Positions 8,374 through 16,678 of a DNA stretch of 64,000 nucleotides are shown here, piece after piece. How positions within the stretch are numbered: the stretch's first letter is position 1; each line of letters starts with the position of its first letter. The position numbers were made by a program, and so were the translations under genes. Below the pieces are notes generated by a model. The model was not told the DNA's origin and searched no databases. It was given only the letters and a program-made list of their open reading frames with translations. Source of the stretch: Methylomonas sp. AM2-LC (lineage in GTDB: Bacteria; Pseudomonadota; Gammaproteobacteria; Methylococcales; Methylomonadaceae); contig NZ_CP157005.1 of assembly GCF_039904985.1 (NCBI RefSeq), forward strand, positions 4,793,501 to 4,857,500. The letters are read 5' to 3'.

Positions 8374-8676
8374 ATGAATATAAAAATTCTATTTTTCGCA
8401 GCAGCATTAATGTTGCCGCTGAATTCCGCTTTTGCCGATCCTATTGAGAGTCCTAAATAAGGTCACCATGTAGATAGCTTGACTAAAGCCTTATCGCTGA
8501 ACGCTGATCAGAAAGCTAAACTAGAAGATATTGTTAAGGCAGAGCATGAGAAACTCCGAGCCATTCACGAAGAAACACATAAAAGTATCGAAGGGCTTTT
8601 GAATCCTAACCAAATCCCAAAATGGGAAAAATACAGCGCGGAACACAAGAAAAAACATCACGCAAAGGCTAATTAA
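8374..8676 (+). pseudogene. Spy/CpxP-like small periplasmic protein, interrupted by a stop codon
   Basis: ATG 8374 follows AAAGGAA and encodes a signal peptide ending AFA. After 28 codons there is an in-frame TAA (8458-8460), and the same frame then stays open to 8676. The second part (ALSLNADQKAKLEDIVKAEHEK...) is helical, with the L-x-A-x-Q pattern of Spy/CpxP-type LTxxQ proteins. A single C-to-T change from CAA would create the stop. Reinitiation at TTG 8479 could give a 65-residue protein lacking a signal peptide, so the periplasmic function is probably lost. Confidence 0.65.
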
Positions 8677-9064
8677 CTTAACCTTAAATATGTTCTAATC
8701 TTTTGCTAAAGAAACCTTTTTTTCCGGGGAATGGTTAGGCTTTGTGGTCCTTGTGTAAACAGTTCAAATTACTACGCACTGATTACTGGATAGTGGTCAG
8801 TGCCACTAAAGCGCTTCTATTAATTTCAAAAGAAAAACAAAAACTATGGAACTGACCAATTTACTAGAAATAATTCTGATTTAATATCATCTTCGCTTTA
8901 CCTACCGGTTTTGCTGATAGTGACTTTTCTGGCCGCTTACTCGATCTAAGCCACAGACTGGTTGTTTCAAGAATGGCTGGACGAAAACATGTCGGTTCAA
9001 GAACGATTGCTAATTTTCGACAAGGACTGAGCGAAACCTTAGCGGCTGATACTATTAACCAGTC
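8677..9064. other. Degenerate intergenic stretch
   Basis: No intact gene. On the + strand from about 8845 there are coding-like scraps broken by several stops (a hydrophobic stretch near 8895-8940, then a run reading TDWLFQEWLDENMS). It looks like the remains of a membrane protein gene, but I cannot name it. Confidence 0.4.
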
Positions 9065-9337
9065 GGTAAACGCATCGATAAAATGCGGCCCTTCGGCTAT
9101 GTTGCCTTGAGGCGGGCAAATCGTGTGGCGGTAATAGACGCTGGCACTCTGGAAGCCGTGGATTATCTCCCGGTTGGGCAACGCGTATGGAATTTAGAAT
9201 TTTCACCTTACCAAAAGAGGCTTTACGCAGCAAATGGACTGAGTGGCGATATTTCCATTATTAATTTGGAAAATCGTCAGGACGTAAAATCCATTGCAGT
9301 AGGTCTGTATCCTTGGGGTATTGCCGTAAAACTATAA
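9065..9337 (+). pseudogene. YVTN beta-propeller protein relic (PQQ-catabolism-associated type)
   Basis: An open stretch of about 90 codons without a proper start encodes propeller repeats: RANRVAVIDAGTLEAVDYLP, GQRVWNLEFSPYQKRLYAAN and GLSGDISIINLENRQDVKSI, ending with VGLYPWGIAVKL. This matches the C-terminal blades of YVTN-family proteins, most like the beta-propeller protein associated with PQQ-dependent catabolism. The upstream frame is closed by a stop and the signal peptide and first blades are missing, so this is a 5'-truncated relic. No PQQ dehydrogenase lies nearby. Confidence 0.65.
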
Positions 9338-9749
9338 GTTAAGCACCAAACTTTGGAACCGGCATTCGACAAAATTCAACCAACGAGAGAACCTCAGCTT
9401 GAAAGCAATTCTAAGAGATTTGCCTCATCAATTTGACCAACAGCCAAGGATTCTTGGCTGAATAAAATTGAGTATAAAATCATTGCAGCTAAGGTTGCTT
9501 TTTTGATTTTAGCTGTAGCTGTTTCGTTGATTCCGGTTTTAAAAAAAATCTGTTGAGAAGTTAAAACTGAATTTAATGATGTTAATTTGCATTGCAGACT
9601 GGCCTCATTTTCAATGACACTAGTTTACCGAAAGTTTAAAAAAGCTATATCTTGGATAAACGACCGTTTCGGGCTTTTTTAATAGGGATTGTTAATTTAC
9701 AAAGAAATATAGACATTAATCTTTCAGGGTCGTAACCTTAATGTATTGA
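9338..9749. other. Intergenic region without recognisable gene
   Basis: No convincing coding frame. An A-run and T-run pair around 9640-9681 (AAAAAAGC ... GGGCTTTTTTAAT) could fold as a weak terminator between the relic and the convergent tonB gene. Confidence 0.4.
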
Positions 9750-10541
9750 TTAAACTTGCTTATGATCATTTAAGGTAAAAACTATTGGCACTATGACCGA
9801 GCTAGCGACAGGCTCAGCTCCATATTTTGCAGGCGTGAATAACCATTGTTTGACGGCCTCAATGGCTGACTCGTCAAGTGCGTCAAATCCGCTGCTGCGC
9901 TGAACTTCAACTAGGTCACTGATTCCTTGCTCAGAAACATGTACCCGTAGCAACACTTCTCCTTGCCAACCACGAATTTTGGCTATGGTTGGATAGTCGG
10001 GTTTTGGATTGTGCGCATAGCTGGCGCTCATATCGGCTTGGCTAAATGGTTCGAATTTAGTCGTAGTTGCTTCGCTCTCGATTGCGGGTGTCGTCGGCGA
10101 GGGTGTTGTTTCCTCAACGGGTTGCGGTTCAAGCACCTGTTTAGTCGGGGCGAAATCCGATGGCTGTTGCAGGTCAATCGGGACTTTTTTAAGCGTAGGC
10201 TTGGGTTGTAGCTTTTTAGGAAGTGGCTTTTTTGCTGTGGTAGGAGGTGGCGGTGGCGGAGCTACGTTGAGTTTCGGTGCCTTAACAGGAATAATCAAAA
10301 CCTCCATCGGTTGCGGCTTGGCAGGGTCTATTTGTTTCACAGGATGCTGTAAAAAGAGCAAGCCACCGTAATGCAGTAGCAATACCAGGATAGAAATTAA
10401 GGCCAGCACGTTGGCTGCCCGTTCTTCGCCAAGCAGTCTGGGGAAAAAGCGTTTAGTCCATGAACTAAAAGTTATCGATGAGTCAGGTGGCGTTGGTTTG
10501 TGGCTGGGTGGCGTGTATCCCTGGCATATGAATGAATTCAT
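9750..10541 (-). CDS. tonB: TonB energy transducer, stand-alone
   Basis: 263 residues. It has an N-terminal cytoplasmic part, a membrane segment (about 45-63), a Pro/Lys-rich spacer with a PPPPPP run (about 92-130), and a C-terminal TonB domain with NPKPDYP and RSSGFDALDESAIEAVKQW. No exbB or exbD lies beside it, so it must share them. The PGLLGEERAANVLA-type region before the membrane segment resembles the TonB of region 1 (LFGEERPSNMLV), so these two are closer to each other than to the 18 and 35 kb copies. Confidence 0.9.
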   Translation of the reverse strand: MNSFICQGYTPPSHKPTPPDSSITFSSWTKRFFPRLLGEERAANVLALISILVLLLHYGGLLFLQHPVKQIDPAKPQPMEVLIIPVKAPKLNVAPPPPPPTTAKKPLPKKLQPKPTLKKVPIDLQQPSDFAPTKQVLEPQPVEETTPSPTTPAIESEATTTKFEPFSQADMSASYAHNPKPDYPTIAKIRGWQGEVLLRVHVSEQGISDLVEVQRSSGFDALDESAIEAVKQWLFTPAKYGAEPVASSVIVPIVFTLNDHKQV

Positions 10542-10596
10542 CGGTAATTGCTGTAATCAAACGTTTTATTTCATTCCAATTAATCAGGCAAGTTGT

Positions 10597-11259
10597 TTAC
10601 AACCACGGAATGTTCGCATAAGGATATTGTCCATCAAGCACTTCAATAGCCTGTTCGCAGGAGATGTTTTCCTGGGAATTGTAAAGAATGTAGTGAGCCA
10701 GGGCGGTAATGCTTTTCCAATTTCCCGGTTGTTGGACGAAATGAAATGCTTCGGCAAACAACGCGTTAAGTTTGGCTTCGCGTTGTTTAGGTGAAGAAAT
10801 CAAGAACTCCAGGTAAGACATCACCTCATTGATATCCGACTTTCCGCCATAATGGATGATTGCGCGGGGTGTTAATAAATTGATGTTGAAAATTTCGTTA
10901 TCCCGAATGGATACATATTTGGCTTCTGCCAAAGGACCCGCGAAAAAATTGATGATATCGGCTTCGCAAGCCAGTTGAAAACCGTATGCATCAGAAGAAT
11001 CCGGATCGCCGGCAATCTCCGTCAGGGTGGAAGTTGCCAGATCGCCAACCAGGCGGCCATCGTCTACCCTGGCAAATAGCCGATCTTCCATGCGTTCAGA
11101 TTTTCGGGTATGGATACTGAAATAAATCGACGGTAAATTCTTTTGCTTGTTTTCCAGATAAATTGCAGCGGCGTGTCCGGCTTCATGGAAGGCAGTTTGC
11201 CGGGTTAACTCAAGATGATCGACAAGCCCATTTTTGTTCCCTTGGTGATATCGCTGCAT
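10597..11259 (-). CDS. HEAGH-motif zinc peptidase-like protein
   Basis: About 220 residues from ATG 11259, which has AAGG at a good distance; an upstream TTG frame to 11343 is less likely. Residues TAFHEAGHAAAIYLENKQ near 22-39 contain HEAGH, the zinc-binding helix of M41 (FtsH-like) peptidases. A later acidic region (ACEADIINFFAGPLAEAKY) resembles the M41 segment that carries the third ligand and the AGPxAE turn. There is no AAA domain and no membrane segment. I infer a soluble stand-alone peptidase or a peptidase-derived protein. Substrate unknown. Confidence 0.65.
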   Translation of the reverse strand: MQRYHQGNKNGLVDHLELTRQTAFHEAGHAAAIYLENKQKNLPSIYFSIHTRKSERMEDRLFARVDDGRLVGDLATSTLTEIAGDPDSSDAYGFQLACEADIINFFAGPLAEAKYVSIRDNEIFNINLLTPRAIIHYGGKSDINEVMSYLEFLISSPKQREAKLNALFAEAFHFVQQPGNWKSITALAHYILYNSQENISCEQAIEVLDGQYPYANIPWL

Positions 11260-11458
11260 ACAACCTTGTTCTTGAAAAAGAGATAGCATAAAACAACTAT
11301 GAGAAGACGCAGCAACCCAACGGCAGAGGGGCGTCGTCCTCAATAGGCATTACTCTATCGAAATAATTGCCTATGGGAAAGATGACAAATTGTCGCGCGG
11401 GTGTCTTTTAGGTCGGACTGTAGTGAAAACGGTAACTGTTTAATCTGCGGCAACTTGC

Positions 11459-11575
11459 CACGCGGCAATTGGTCACATTTTCAAAACCGATCATGATGGT
11501 TAATCTGATGTCGAACGCTTGTATGCGCAACGTTCATATCATTCCCTCAAATCCGGCTTTATGCCGGATTTTTTT
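11459..11575 (-). repeat. Dispersed hairpin repeat, copy 1 (inverted)
   Basis: Read on the - strand it runs: A-rich tract, hairpin ATCCGGC...GCCGGAT, then GCATACAAGCGTT, about 35 variable bases, and AAAATGTGACCAATTGCCGC at the far end. The same order of blocks recurs at 11726, 51509 and 53607. On the + strand the hairpin plus T run (about 11549-11573) would also act as a rho-independent terminator. It forms an inverted pair with the next copy. Confidence 0.7.
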
Positions 11576-11725
11576 GAAAATTAATTCAGTTTTGTTATTA
11601 ACGTTTTCGGTTTTTCTGATCAAATTCCGTTTTCAGCAAAATATTCGATATCGTCGTCTTTTAATAAAAAAAGATGTTTTATATGGTTAATGCTGGAAAA
11701 GCTTGCCTGTTCGGTATCTGGCAAA
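11576..11725. other. Spacer between the inverted repeat copies
   Basis: 150 bp of AT-rich sequence enclosed by two head-to-head copies of the dispersed repeat. No gene is evident. It could be the core of a non-autonomous mobile element bounded by inverted ends. Confidence 0.4.
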
Positions 11726-11849
11726 AAAAATCCAGCATAAAGCCGGATTTGAGAAAGGAAGCAGCGCTTTGCATACAAGCAATGTTGGCAATATAGTATC
11801 AGCTGAGAGTGATTATTAGAATGTGACCAATTGCCACGCGTGACAACTT
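11726..11849 (+). repeat. Dispersed hairpin repeat, copy 2
   Basis: + strand copy: A8 tract, hairpin ATCCAGC...GCCGGAT (one mismatch), GAG-rich segment, TTGCATACAAGC, variable middle, then AATGTGACCAATTGCCACGC. It is about 124 bp and inverted relative to copy 1. Confidence 0.7.
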
Positions 11850-12252
11850 GTCGCACCCTGACAATTTTTCTACCTTAAATTACGTCAATGTCTTAATATT
11901 GCCATGGAGTGGTTATAACTCTACTTTTTGCTTGATGATTAAATGAAACTTATTGATTTCAAAGCCTTATTAAATCATTTTCATATCACGTCAATAAATT
12001 CGATATGATGCGAGGCGAAAGGCCTTTGCTTTTCAACAAGACCCAATCGCATTAAATTAAACGTTACAATTAGCATGGATTAGCTTTACGCTTTCCAGGT
12101 CACTATGTGCTCTGGGACCGGCGCCAATATCCAGTTCGCATGGACCGTGAACCCTCCCTCCCGTCCCTCTGTTCTGGTTTCAGTAATCCGTGCTGAAGCG
12201 ACGTATTTTTAAGGTCATTGGCAATCAGACCATTACACAAACTTTAAAAATT
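11850..12252. other. Intergenic region
   Basis: AT-rich at first, then a GC-richer stretch near 12100-12180. I find no gene or clear regulatory site. GACAACTTGTC near 11862 is an 11-base near-palindrome. Confidence 0.35.
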
Positions 12253-12603
12253 ATGAAAATCTTCAAAAAAATAGCATTTATCTTGTTTATGGTAGCCCCT
12301 TTAAGCTTAAGTAGCGCTGTTGCGTTTGCGGAAGAAGCGGCTAGCACGCCAGTCTCAAACTCAGCCGAGATTATTTCTCATATTGAAAAAGCCTTGGTTG
12401 AAATTAGCAAAAGCGATTTTTCTGCTGCCCAAGTGCAATTGAAAGCGGCTCGTTCGGCTTCTGATAAGATCGCCGGCAATTCTGATGACGCAAAAAAAGC
12501 CCATGCCATTCTGATACAAGGACAAATACTTGCAAAGAAAGGCGATGTCGCTAAATCTACCGAAGAATTAAATAAGGCTATAGAGCTGTATAAAGCGCTC
12601 TAA
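12253..12603 (+). CDS. Small secreted helical protein
   Basis: 116 residues from ATG 12253. The upstream in-frame start at 12190 lacks a ribosome site and would bury the signal peptide. The signal peptide ends near AFA-EEA. The mature part is helical with repeated Ala/Lys-rich units (SAAQVQLKAARSASDKIA; STEELNKAIELYKAL), reminiscent of TPR-like helices. It appears to be the intact relative of the frameshifted gene at 7854. Function unknown; periplasmic location inferred. Confidence 0.65.
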   Translation: MKIFKKIAFILFMVAPLSLSSAVAFAEEAASTPVSNSAEIISHIEKALVEISKSDFSAAQVQLKAARSASDKIAGNSDDAKKAHAILIQGQILAKKGDVAKSTEELNKAIELYKAL

Positions 12604-12618
12604 ATTAGCCAAATAGCT

Positions 12619-12650
12619 GGGTTGGCGTTTCCAATGGCGTCAACCCGGTT
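12619..12650 (+). terminator. Hairpin terminator
   Basis: GGGTTGGCG pairs with CGTCAACCC (one G-T or mismatch), followed by GGTTTT. It lies 16 bp after the small secreted protein gene. Confidence 0.6.
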
Positions 12651-12809
12651 TTCTGATTTCTGTGAACCGAAATATCGCCCAGGTTTTGCACAGGATTTTG
12701 CCGGCGGCTACGCCATAATTGGCTGTTAGGAATTGTATCCTATCCTTTCTGTATCCAATTCCGTTGATTACCGCACAGGAAAAACATTTAATTCAACAAG
12801 GGGCTCTCA

Positions 12810-14018
12810 TTAGACCAGTTGCGATAAAAGAGTTTGCGCAGGCACTTTGATGGGCGTGTTTGTTGAAAAACAATCCACTGGGACATATGGCATGTTCAGG
12901 CAAACTTGAAACGCATGTTCGGCGCCGGTTTTATCTTGAAACCAAGCCAGGTTTGCATTAAGTGCAGCACTCTCCGAAGATTTCACTTCGACTAAAAACC
13001 AGGGATGACCATTTTTAGTGATTAAAAAATCCACTTCTTTCTGATCCTTGGTCCGAAGGTAATAGAGCCCAAAGTCACCCATTCCCAAATCATTCCACAA
13101 ATGTACCGCTTTGAGTAAATGGTTGGCAATAAAGTTTTCGGCTCGCATGCCACTGTCGTTTATCAAAGACCAGTCCCATAAATAGGTTTTCGGTTCTTTG
13201 CGTAACGAGCTGGCAATATTAGCGCTCCAGGGTCTGATTCGAAAACAAAAATAAAAACTTTCCAAGGTATCTAACCATCGACGTATGGTATCTACCGACA
13301 CACGAATTTGGGTTGCCAGCGTAGCATAACGTGTCACTTGTCCAGCTTGGGCGCTGAGCAATCGACTGAGAACTTCTAATTGCGCCAATTCCTGTACGTT
13401 TGAGCCATCCCGGATATCTTCCTGGATGAGCTGTCTTGAGCGCAAATTGTGCCAACGCAAGCTAAACCGAGGATTGGCTTTGATGAAGGGCTCCGGAAAT
13501 CCGCCAAACTGATACAGCTGATCAAAGCTGCCCGCTGCGATTGGTTGTGGCGACTGTATCAATTGTTCGCAGTCAATCGGTTGATTGCATATCTCGCGAA
13601 CAGTCAAGGGATGCATGCACAAATGGAAGTAGCGTCCCATCAAGCTATCGCCACCTTTTTTAAAAATATCTAATCGCGCGCTACCCGTCACCAGGATATG
13701 CACTTGCTGTTCGTAACGGTCGTAAAAACCTTTTAAAAAATCTTTCCAGTGTCGATATTTATGCAGCTCATCAAAAACAATCAAAGGTTTTTCTGCACGT
13801 AATTGATCCAGGCCCAACGCAGAAACCAGGGCATTAGTGCCCGCCAAAATCAGTTGGCGATGATCAACATCATCCCAATTCAGATAATGGCCGTTGTGGT
13901 CTTTGCATAGCTGTCTGGCTAAGGTTGTTTTACCGACTTGCCTTGGGCCGGATACAAACAGCATTTGCCTATTCTGAAATAGCTCGGTTGATATTTGTTT
14001 GCTGTATAGACGTTGCAT
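12810..14018 (-). CDS. AAA ATPase with DUF4143 domain
   Basis: 402 residues. Walker A GPRQVGKTT (near 25-33) and Walker B LIVFDE (near 80-85) define the N-terminal AAA domain (AAA_14 type). The C-terminal third holds the DUF4143 region, with the nuclease-like block KDQKEVDFLI...GHPWFLVEVKSS (near 320-345) resembling a PD-(D/E)XK core (D, then ExK). Such proteins are common in accessory regions and are thought to act on DNA or in conflict systems; the role is not established. It stands alone here. Confidence 0.85.
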   Translation of the reverse strand: MQRLYSKQISTELFQNRQMLFVSGPRQVGKTTLARQLCKDHNGHYLNWDDVDHRQLILAGTNALVSALGLDQLRAEKPLIVFDELHKYRHWKDFLKGFYDRYEQQVHILVTGSARLDIFKKGGDSLMGRYFHLCMHPLTVREICNQPIDCEQLIQSPQPIAAGSFDQLYQFGGFPEPFIKANPRFSLRWHNLRSRQLIQEDIRDGSNVQELAQLEVLSRLLSAQAGQVTRYATLATQIRVSVDTIRRWLDTLESFYFCFRIRPWSANIASSLRKEPKTYLWDWSLINDSGMRAENFIANHLLKAVHLWNDLGMGDFGLYYLRTKDQKEVDFLITKNGHPWFLVEVKSSESAALNANLAWFQDKTGAEHAFQVCLNMPYVPVDCFSTNTPIKVPAQTLLSQLV

Positions 14019-14635
14019 TCCAAAATAAGATTTATCGTAAAAAAGTTATAACCATTTTACGATAGGTAAGAAATAAAGGTAAGTTTATCTCTGGCTTTTG
14101 TTATCTATATTCCCTGATAAATCAAGCTCAGCCTGTGCGATCTTTTCTAAAGCTCTCCCAAAGCTTAGATCGTTCTGGTAGTGGAGTGAGTTTAGCTGGC
14201 AATTGTGCTTCCCTATGGAAACCAAAGGCGGTTTACCGGTACTGCCCCGACTGAATTAACATGGCATAATTCGGTCGCAAATATGCAGGGAGAACTCCGT
14301 TTCCACCTCAAGCAGATAGAGTGACGGTATTTGATTCAATTATCTAACTGATTGTGGCAGTTCAATGTTCGAAGGCCGGTACGCCAACGACAAGCCGACA
14401 CCGACAGAATCAGGATTATGTTGATGATGGTCGGCAGAAATTAAATGATCCTCAAGGAGTCAATGGCTTAGTAGAATCATATAGATGCGTAGGTGTTTCC
14501 ATCTGTAGCGTTTTTTGCTGGACAGAAATTTAGTTGTCTAATAATATTCACAAATCCAAAGCAGGATTGAAGCGATTTGAAAGAATCGTCATCTTCCTGT
14601 GAGGGAGCGTAGCGACCGGTAACCCGGTAGAACAA

Positions 14636-14671
14636 CAAAAAAACGCAAAATTATAAATTGCCGTTTTTTTA
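14636..14671. terminator. Bidirectional A/T-tailed hairpin
   Basis: AAAAAAACG-CAAAATTATAAATTG-CCGTTTTTTT: the A-rich and T-rich arms pair around an AT loop and could terminate transcription from either side. Confidence 0.5.
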
Positions 14672-14714
14672 TGGCAGACGTCCACCTAAAAACATAAAAA
14701 ACAACAGCGGACGA

Positions 14715-14740
14715 AGCCCACCTCTGTGGTGGGCTTTTTT
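14715..14740 (+). terminator. Strong rho-independent terminator, no upstream gene
   Basis: AGCCCACC and GGTGGGCT form a perfect 8-bp stem with a TCTGT loop, then TTTTT. There is no + strand gene for several kb upstream, so it probably ends an unannotated RNA. Confidence 0.75.
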
Positions 14741-14862
14741 ATGGTATCAAAGCGTGTATAGGGAACACGCGGCTACTGGCTGATAGCTTGTTCGATAAGG
14801 CCAAATTAAAACGGCAAGACGCCTTATCAACAAGATGGATTTTGTGTTCAGAAAAATCCTCC

Positions 14863-15333
14863 TCAATAACGCAGTTTACAAACCAGACACCGATCATCCA
14901 GGTCTTCCTTAGCATTGATCAGCACTGCCGAGCCACAGCGACATTCAAGCAAACTGATAATCTCTGCCCGCATCTCTTTTGCAATCACCCACATGCCAGA
15001 GAAATCCAGCCGACTGCCAGGCAATAAGGCTTTATAGGTATCAAAAGCCACGATGACTTTTCGAGCCTGATCTTCGTGGATTTTAGCGTTGACGGTGTTA
15101 AAGTAAACGGCGAACAGCGTTGCCTCTTGGTATTCCTTGAGCGTTCTGGTAAGGCCTTTGGTTGATTCTATCGGTCTGCCGCCTTTTGATGAACGGCCAT
15201 GCATTTTCTTATAGGTTGCGCGGAGCACTTTATTGGGGATGCCGGTAACTTCATGAATGATGGCAATCAGGGCATGGCGTCTGAGTAGCTCTAAGGCTAG
15301 GGCGTGCTTTTCAAAGGTGGTGATATCGATCAT
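14863..15333 (-). CDS. FlhC-family transcriptional activator
   Basis: 156 residues from ATG 15333, with GAGGTGG just upstream. The N-terminal helical part (ALALELLRRHALIAIIHEVTG ... LRATYKKMHG) and the C-terminal cysteine pairs C131-x-C133 and C149-x2-C152 match FlhC, whose four cysteines bind zinc. The first pair has one residue between cysteines, versus two in E. coli FlhC. FlhC works with FlhD as a hetero-hexamer activating flagellar class 2 promoters. Its upstream neighbour is an FlhD-like fusion, 8 bp away, so the pair should form the complex. No flagellar genes are in the window, so the target set may differ. Confidence 0.8.
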   Translation of the reverse strand: MIDITTFEKHALALELLRRHALIAIIHEVTGIPNKVLRATYKKMHGRSSKGGRPIESTKGLTRTLKEYQEATLFAVYFNTVNAKIHEDQARKVIVAFDTYKALLPGSRLDFSGMWVIAKEMRAEIISLLECRCGSAVLINAKEDLDDRCLVCKLRY

Positions 15334-15341
15334 CGGCCACC

Positions 15342-15935
15342 TCAACACAGTGAGCCGCTGAAGGCTAATAGTATTTCACCGACATCAAGCTGCCGGTTGG
15401 TCATGTTCTCTATAAAACTGCTGGTAAAACGCGGCGAAAAGCATAACCAGCCGGAGCGGGCGATATGGTGAATATCTTCGATGGACAATTTGCTCAACGC
15501 CAACCGCATTTCCTCCTCGGCAATGCCCATCATCAACTGCGCGTTGACGGCATTGTCCCTCGCCAGTTCCCGGACTTTCACCAGCCAAAACAGATTCAAT
15601 TCATAGATTTCAACGTCGCAATGCTTGTCCTGCACCCTGCAAAGCCGGTCAAAATAGTCATCCAGATGTGTTGTCGCGGAGTTGATGGTTTCCAGAATAG
15701 CTGGGTTTAGGTTAACCAAATGCAGTTGACCGTTTAAGAAATCCGCGCCAAACTCCATCACCAGCGGCAATAATAATTCCTGGGCAAACCCTTGGGTAAT
15801 GCTACTAACACCCTCAAAATCGATGGTTAAGGGAATATCTTCGGCAAGGCACTCGCGGGCCAGTTTCGCCAGCTTTTTGCCATGATGCGGTTGAGGGATT
15901 TTCACGTCGGTGATGGTTTTAACAACGATAAACAT
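15342..15935 (-). CDS. STAS-like (DUF4325) domain fused to an FlhD-like domain
   Basis: 197 residues from ATG 15935, with a perfect AGGAG 8 bp upstream. Residues 1-95 (IPLTIDFEGVSSITQGFAQELL and onward) resemble the STAS-like DUF4325 domain. Residues 108-172 (EIYELNLFWLVKVRELARDN, GIAEEEMRLALSKLSIEDI, ARSGWLCFSPRF) align with FlhD: its NLSYLLLAQRL helix, LGINEEMATTLAALT and the TNQLVCHFRF end. Usual FlhD proteins are about 115 residues with no such N-terminal domain. STAS-like domains are protein-interaction modules, so this FlhD may be gated by a partner. Co-transcribed with the FlhC homologue. Confidence 0.72.
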   Translation of the reverse strand: MFIVVKTITDVKIPQPHHGKKLAKLARECLAEDIPLTIDFEGVSSITQGFAQELLLPLVMEFGADFLNGQLHLVNLNPAILETINSATTHLDDYFDRLCRVQDKHCDVEIYELNLFWLVKVRELARDNAVNAQLMMGIAEEEMRLALSKLSIEDIHHIARSGWLCFSPRFTSSFIENMTNRQLDVGEILLAFSGSLC

Positions 15936-16330
15936 GCGCTTTCTCCTAAGCGGCCAATAAATCGTCCCTAACCGTGCGATGATTAAATCCATACGAATGA
16001 CTGAGCTATTTGCTTGAGGTTGACTGTAGTTCTGGTGTGGCAACGGGTTTGAGCAGCCCAAATTTCTCAAATCGGGCAATGCTAAAAGGATATTTCCGAG
16101 TATTTAGTCGAAAAAGCGGCTGCAACACGGCTTGCAAACTATCGCGCCGAGCGCGTTCGAATTGAATGACTGGATCAATTGTCTGGCGAAATAAGTAACT
16201 AACATAATAGCTAGGCCGACAATTTGGGCGATTTCCAGGTTGACAGTGTCCTCATGCGCTCAACATCAATGCTCCAGACCGTTGAACACTAGCCATAACC
16301 TTCTCGACAAAATAGTCAAACTCATCCCTA
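15936..16330. other. Intergenic region with duplicated gene end
   Basis: Upstream region of the STAS-FlhD gene. The stretch 16111-16167 (CTTGCAAACTATCG...GCGTTCGAATTGA) matches the 3' end of the remnant gene at 33150-33183, showing that the duplication shared with the 33-35 kb block begins here. No intact gene. Confidence 0.5.
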
Positions 16331-16636
16331 TCAATCATTGATTTTGTATTTTTTACGTGCCGCATTGACCAAAAACCGTAATTCCTGGCCAGGCTTAAAA
16401 TGAATAATCCGCTTTTTCTGGATCACGACAGCTTGGCCGGTTTTGGGGTTTCTACCGGTATGGGCATCACGCCGCTTCACCGAGAAACTACCAAAACCCC
16501 TGATTTCGATGCGCTCGCCGTTAGCAAGGGTATGGGTTAGTTGTTCGACGATGCTATTAACTGCCCTTTGGACTTGTTTAACCTGTAAATTTGGCCGTTT
16601 GTTGGCCAACACTTCAATAAATTTCGATTTCTTCAC
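16331..16636 (-). CDS. IHF beta/HU-family DNA-bending protein
   Basis: 101 residues starting at GTG 16636. It has the whole fold: N-terminal helices (MKKSKFIEVLANKRPNL...), the [12 protein letters not shown] beta turn, the [10 protein letters not shown] arm with the intercalating proline, and HFKPGQELR at the end. It is closest to IHF beta. It closes an operon-like run after exbD (42 bp gap), an unusual place for ihfB, which normally follows rpsA. It may be a paralogue specific to this locus. A truncated, fused copy exists at 33326. Confidence 0.88.
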   Translation of the reverse strand: MKKSKFIEVLANKRPNLQVKQVQRAVNSIVEQLTHTLANGERIEIRGFGSFSVKRRDAHTGRNPKTGQAVVIQKKRIIHFKPGQELRFLVNAARKKYKIND

Positions 16637-16678
16637 TATTTAAACCTGATCTACTGCCAATACTTTTGAATTAAAATT

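Larger units (their letters stand above)
14019..14862. other. Long gene-free stretch with orphan terminators
   Basis: About 840 bp without a credible gene on either strand. The last part holds two T-tailed hairpins (see 14636-14671 and 14715-14740) facing the + strand with no upstream gene, which could mark the end of a small RNA. Confidence 0.45.

Noticed and set aside
11469..11690. Open frame across the inverted repeat
   Set aside because: It lies inside the repeat pair and its spacer; composition reflects the repeats rather than a protein.
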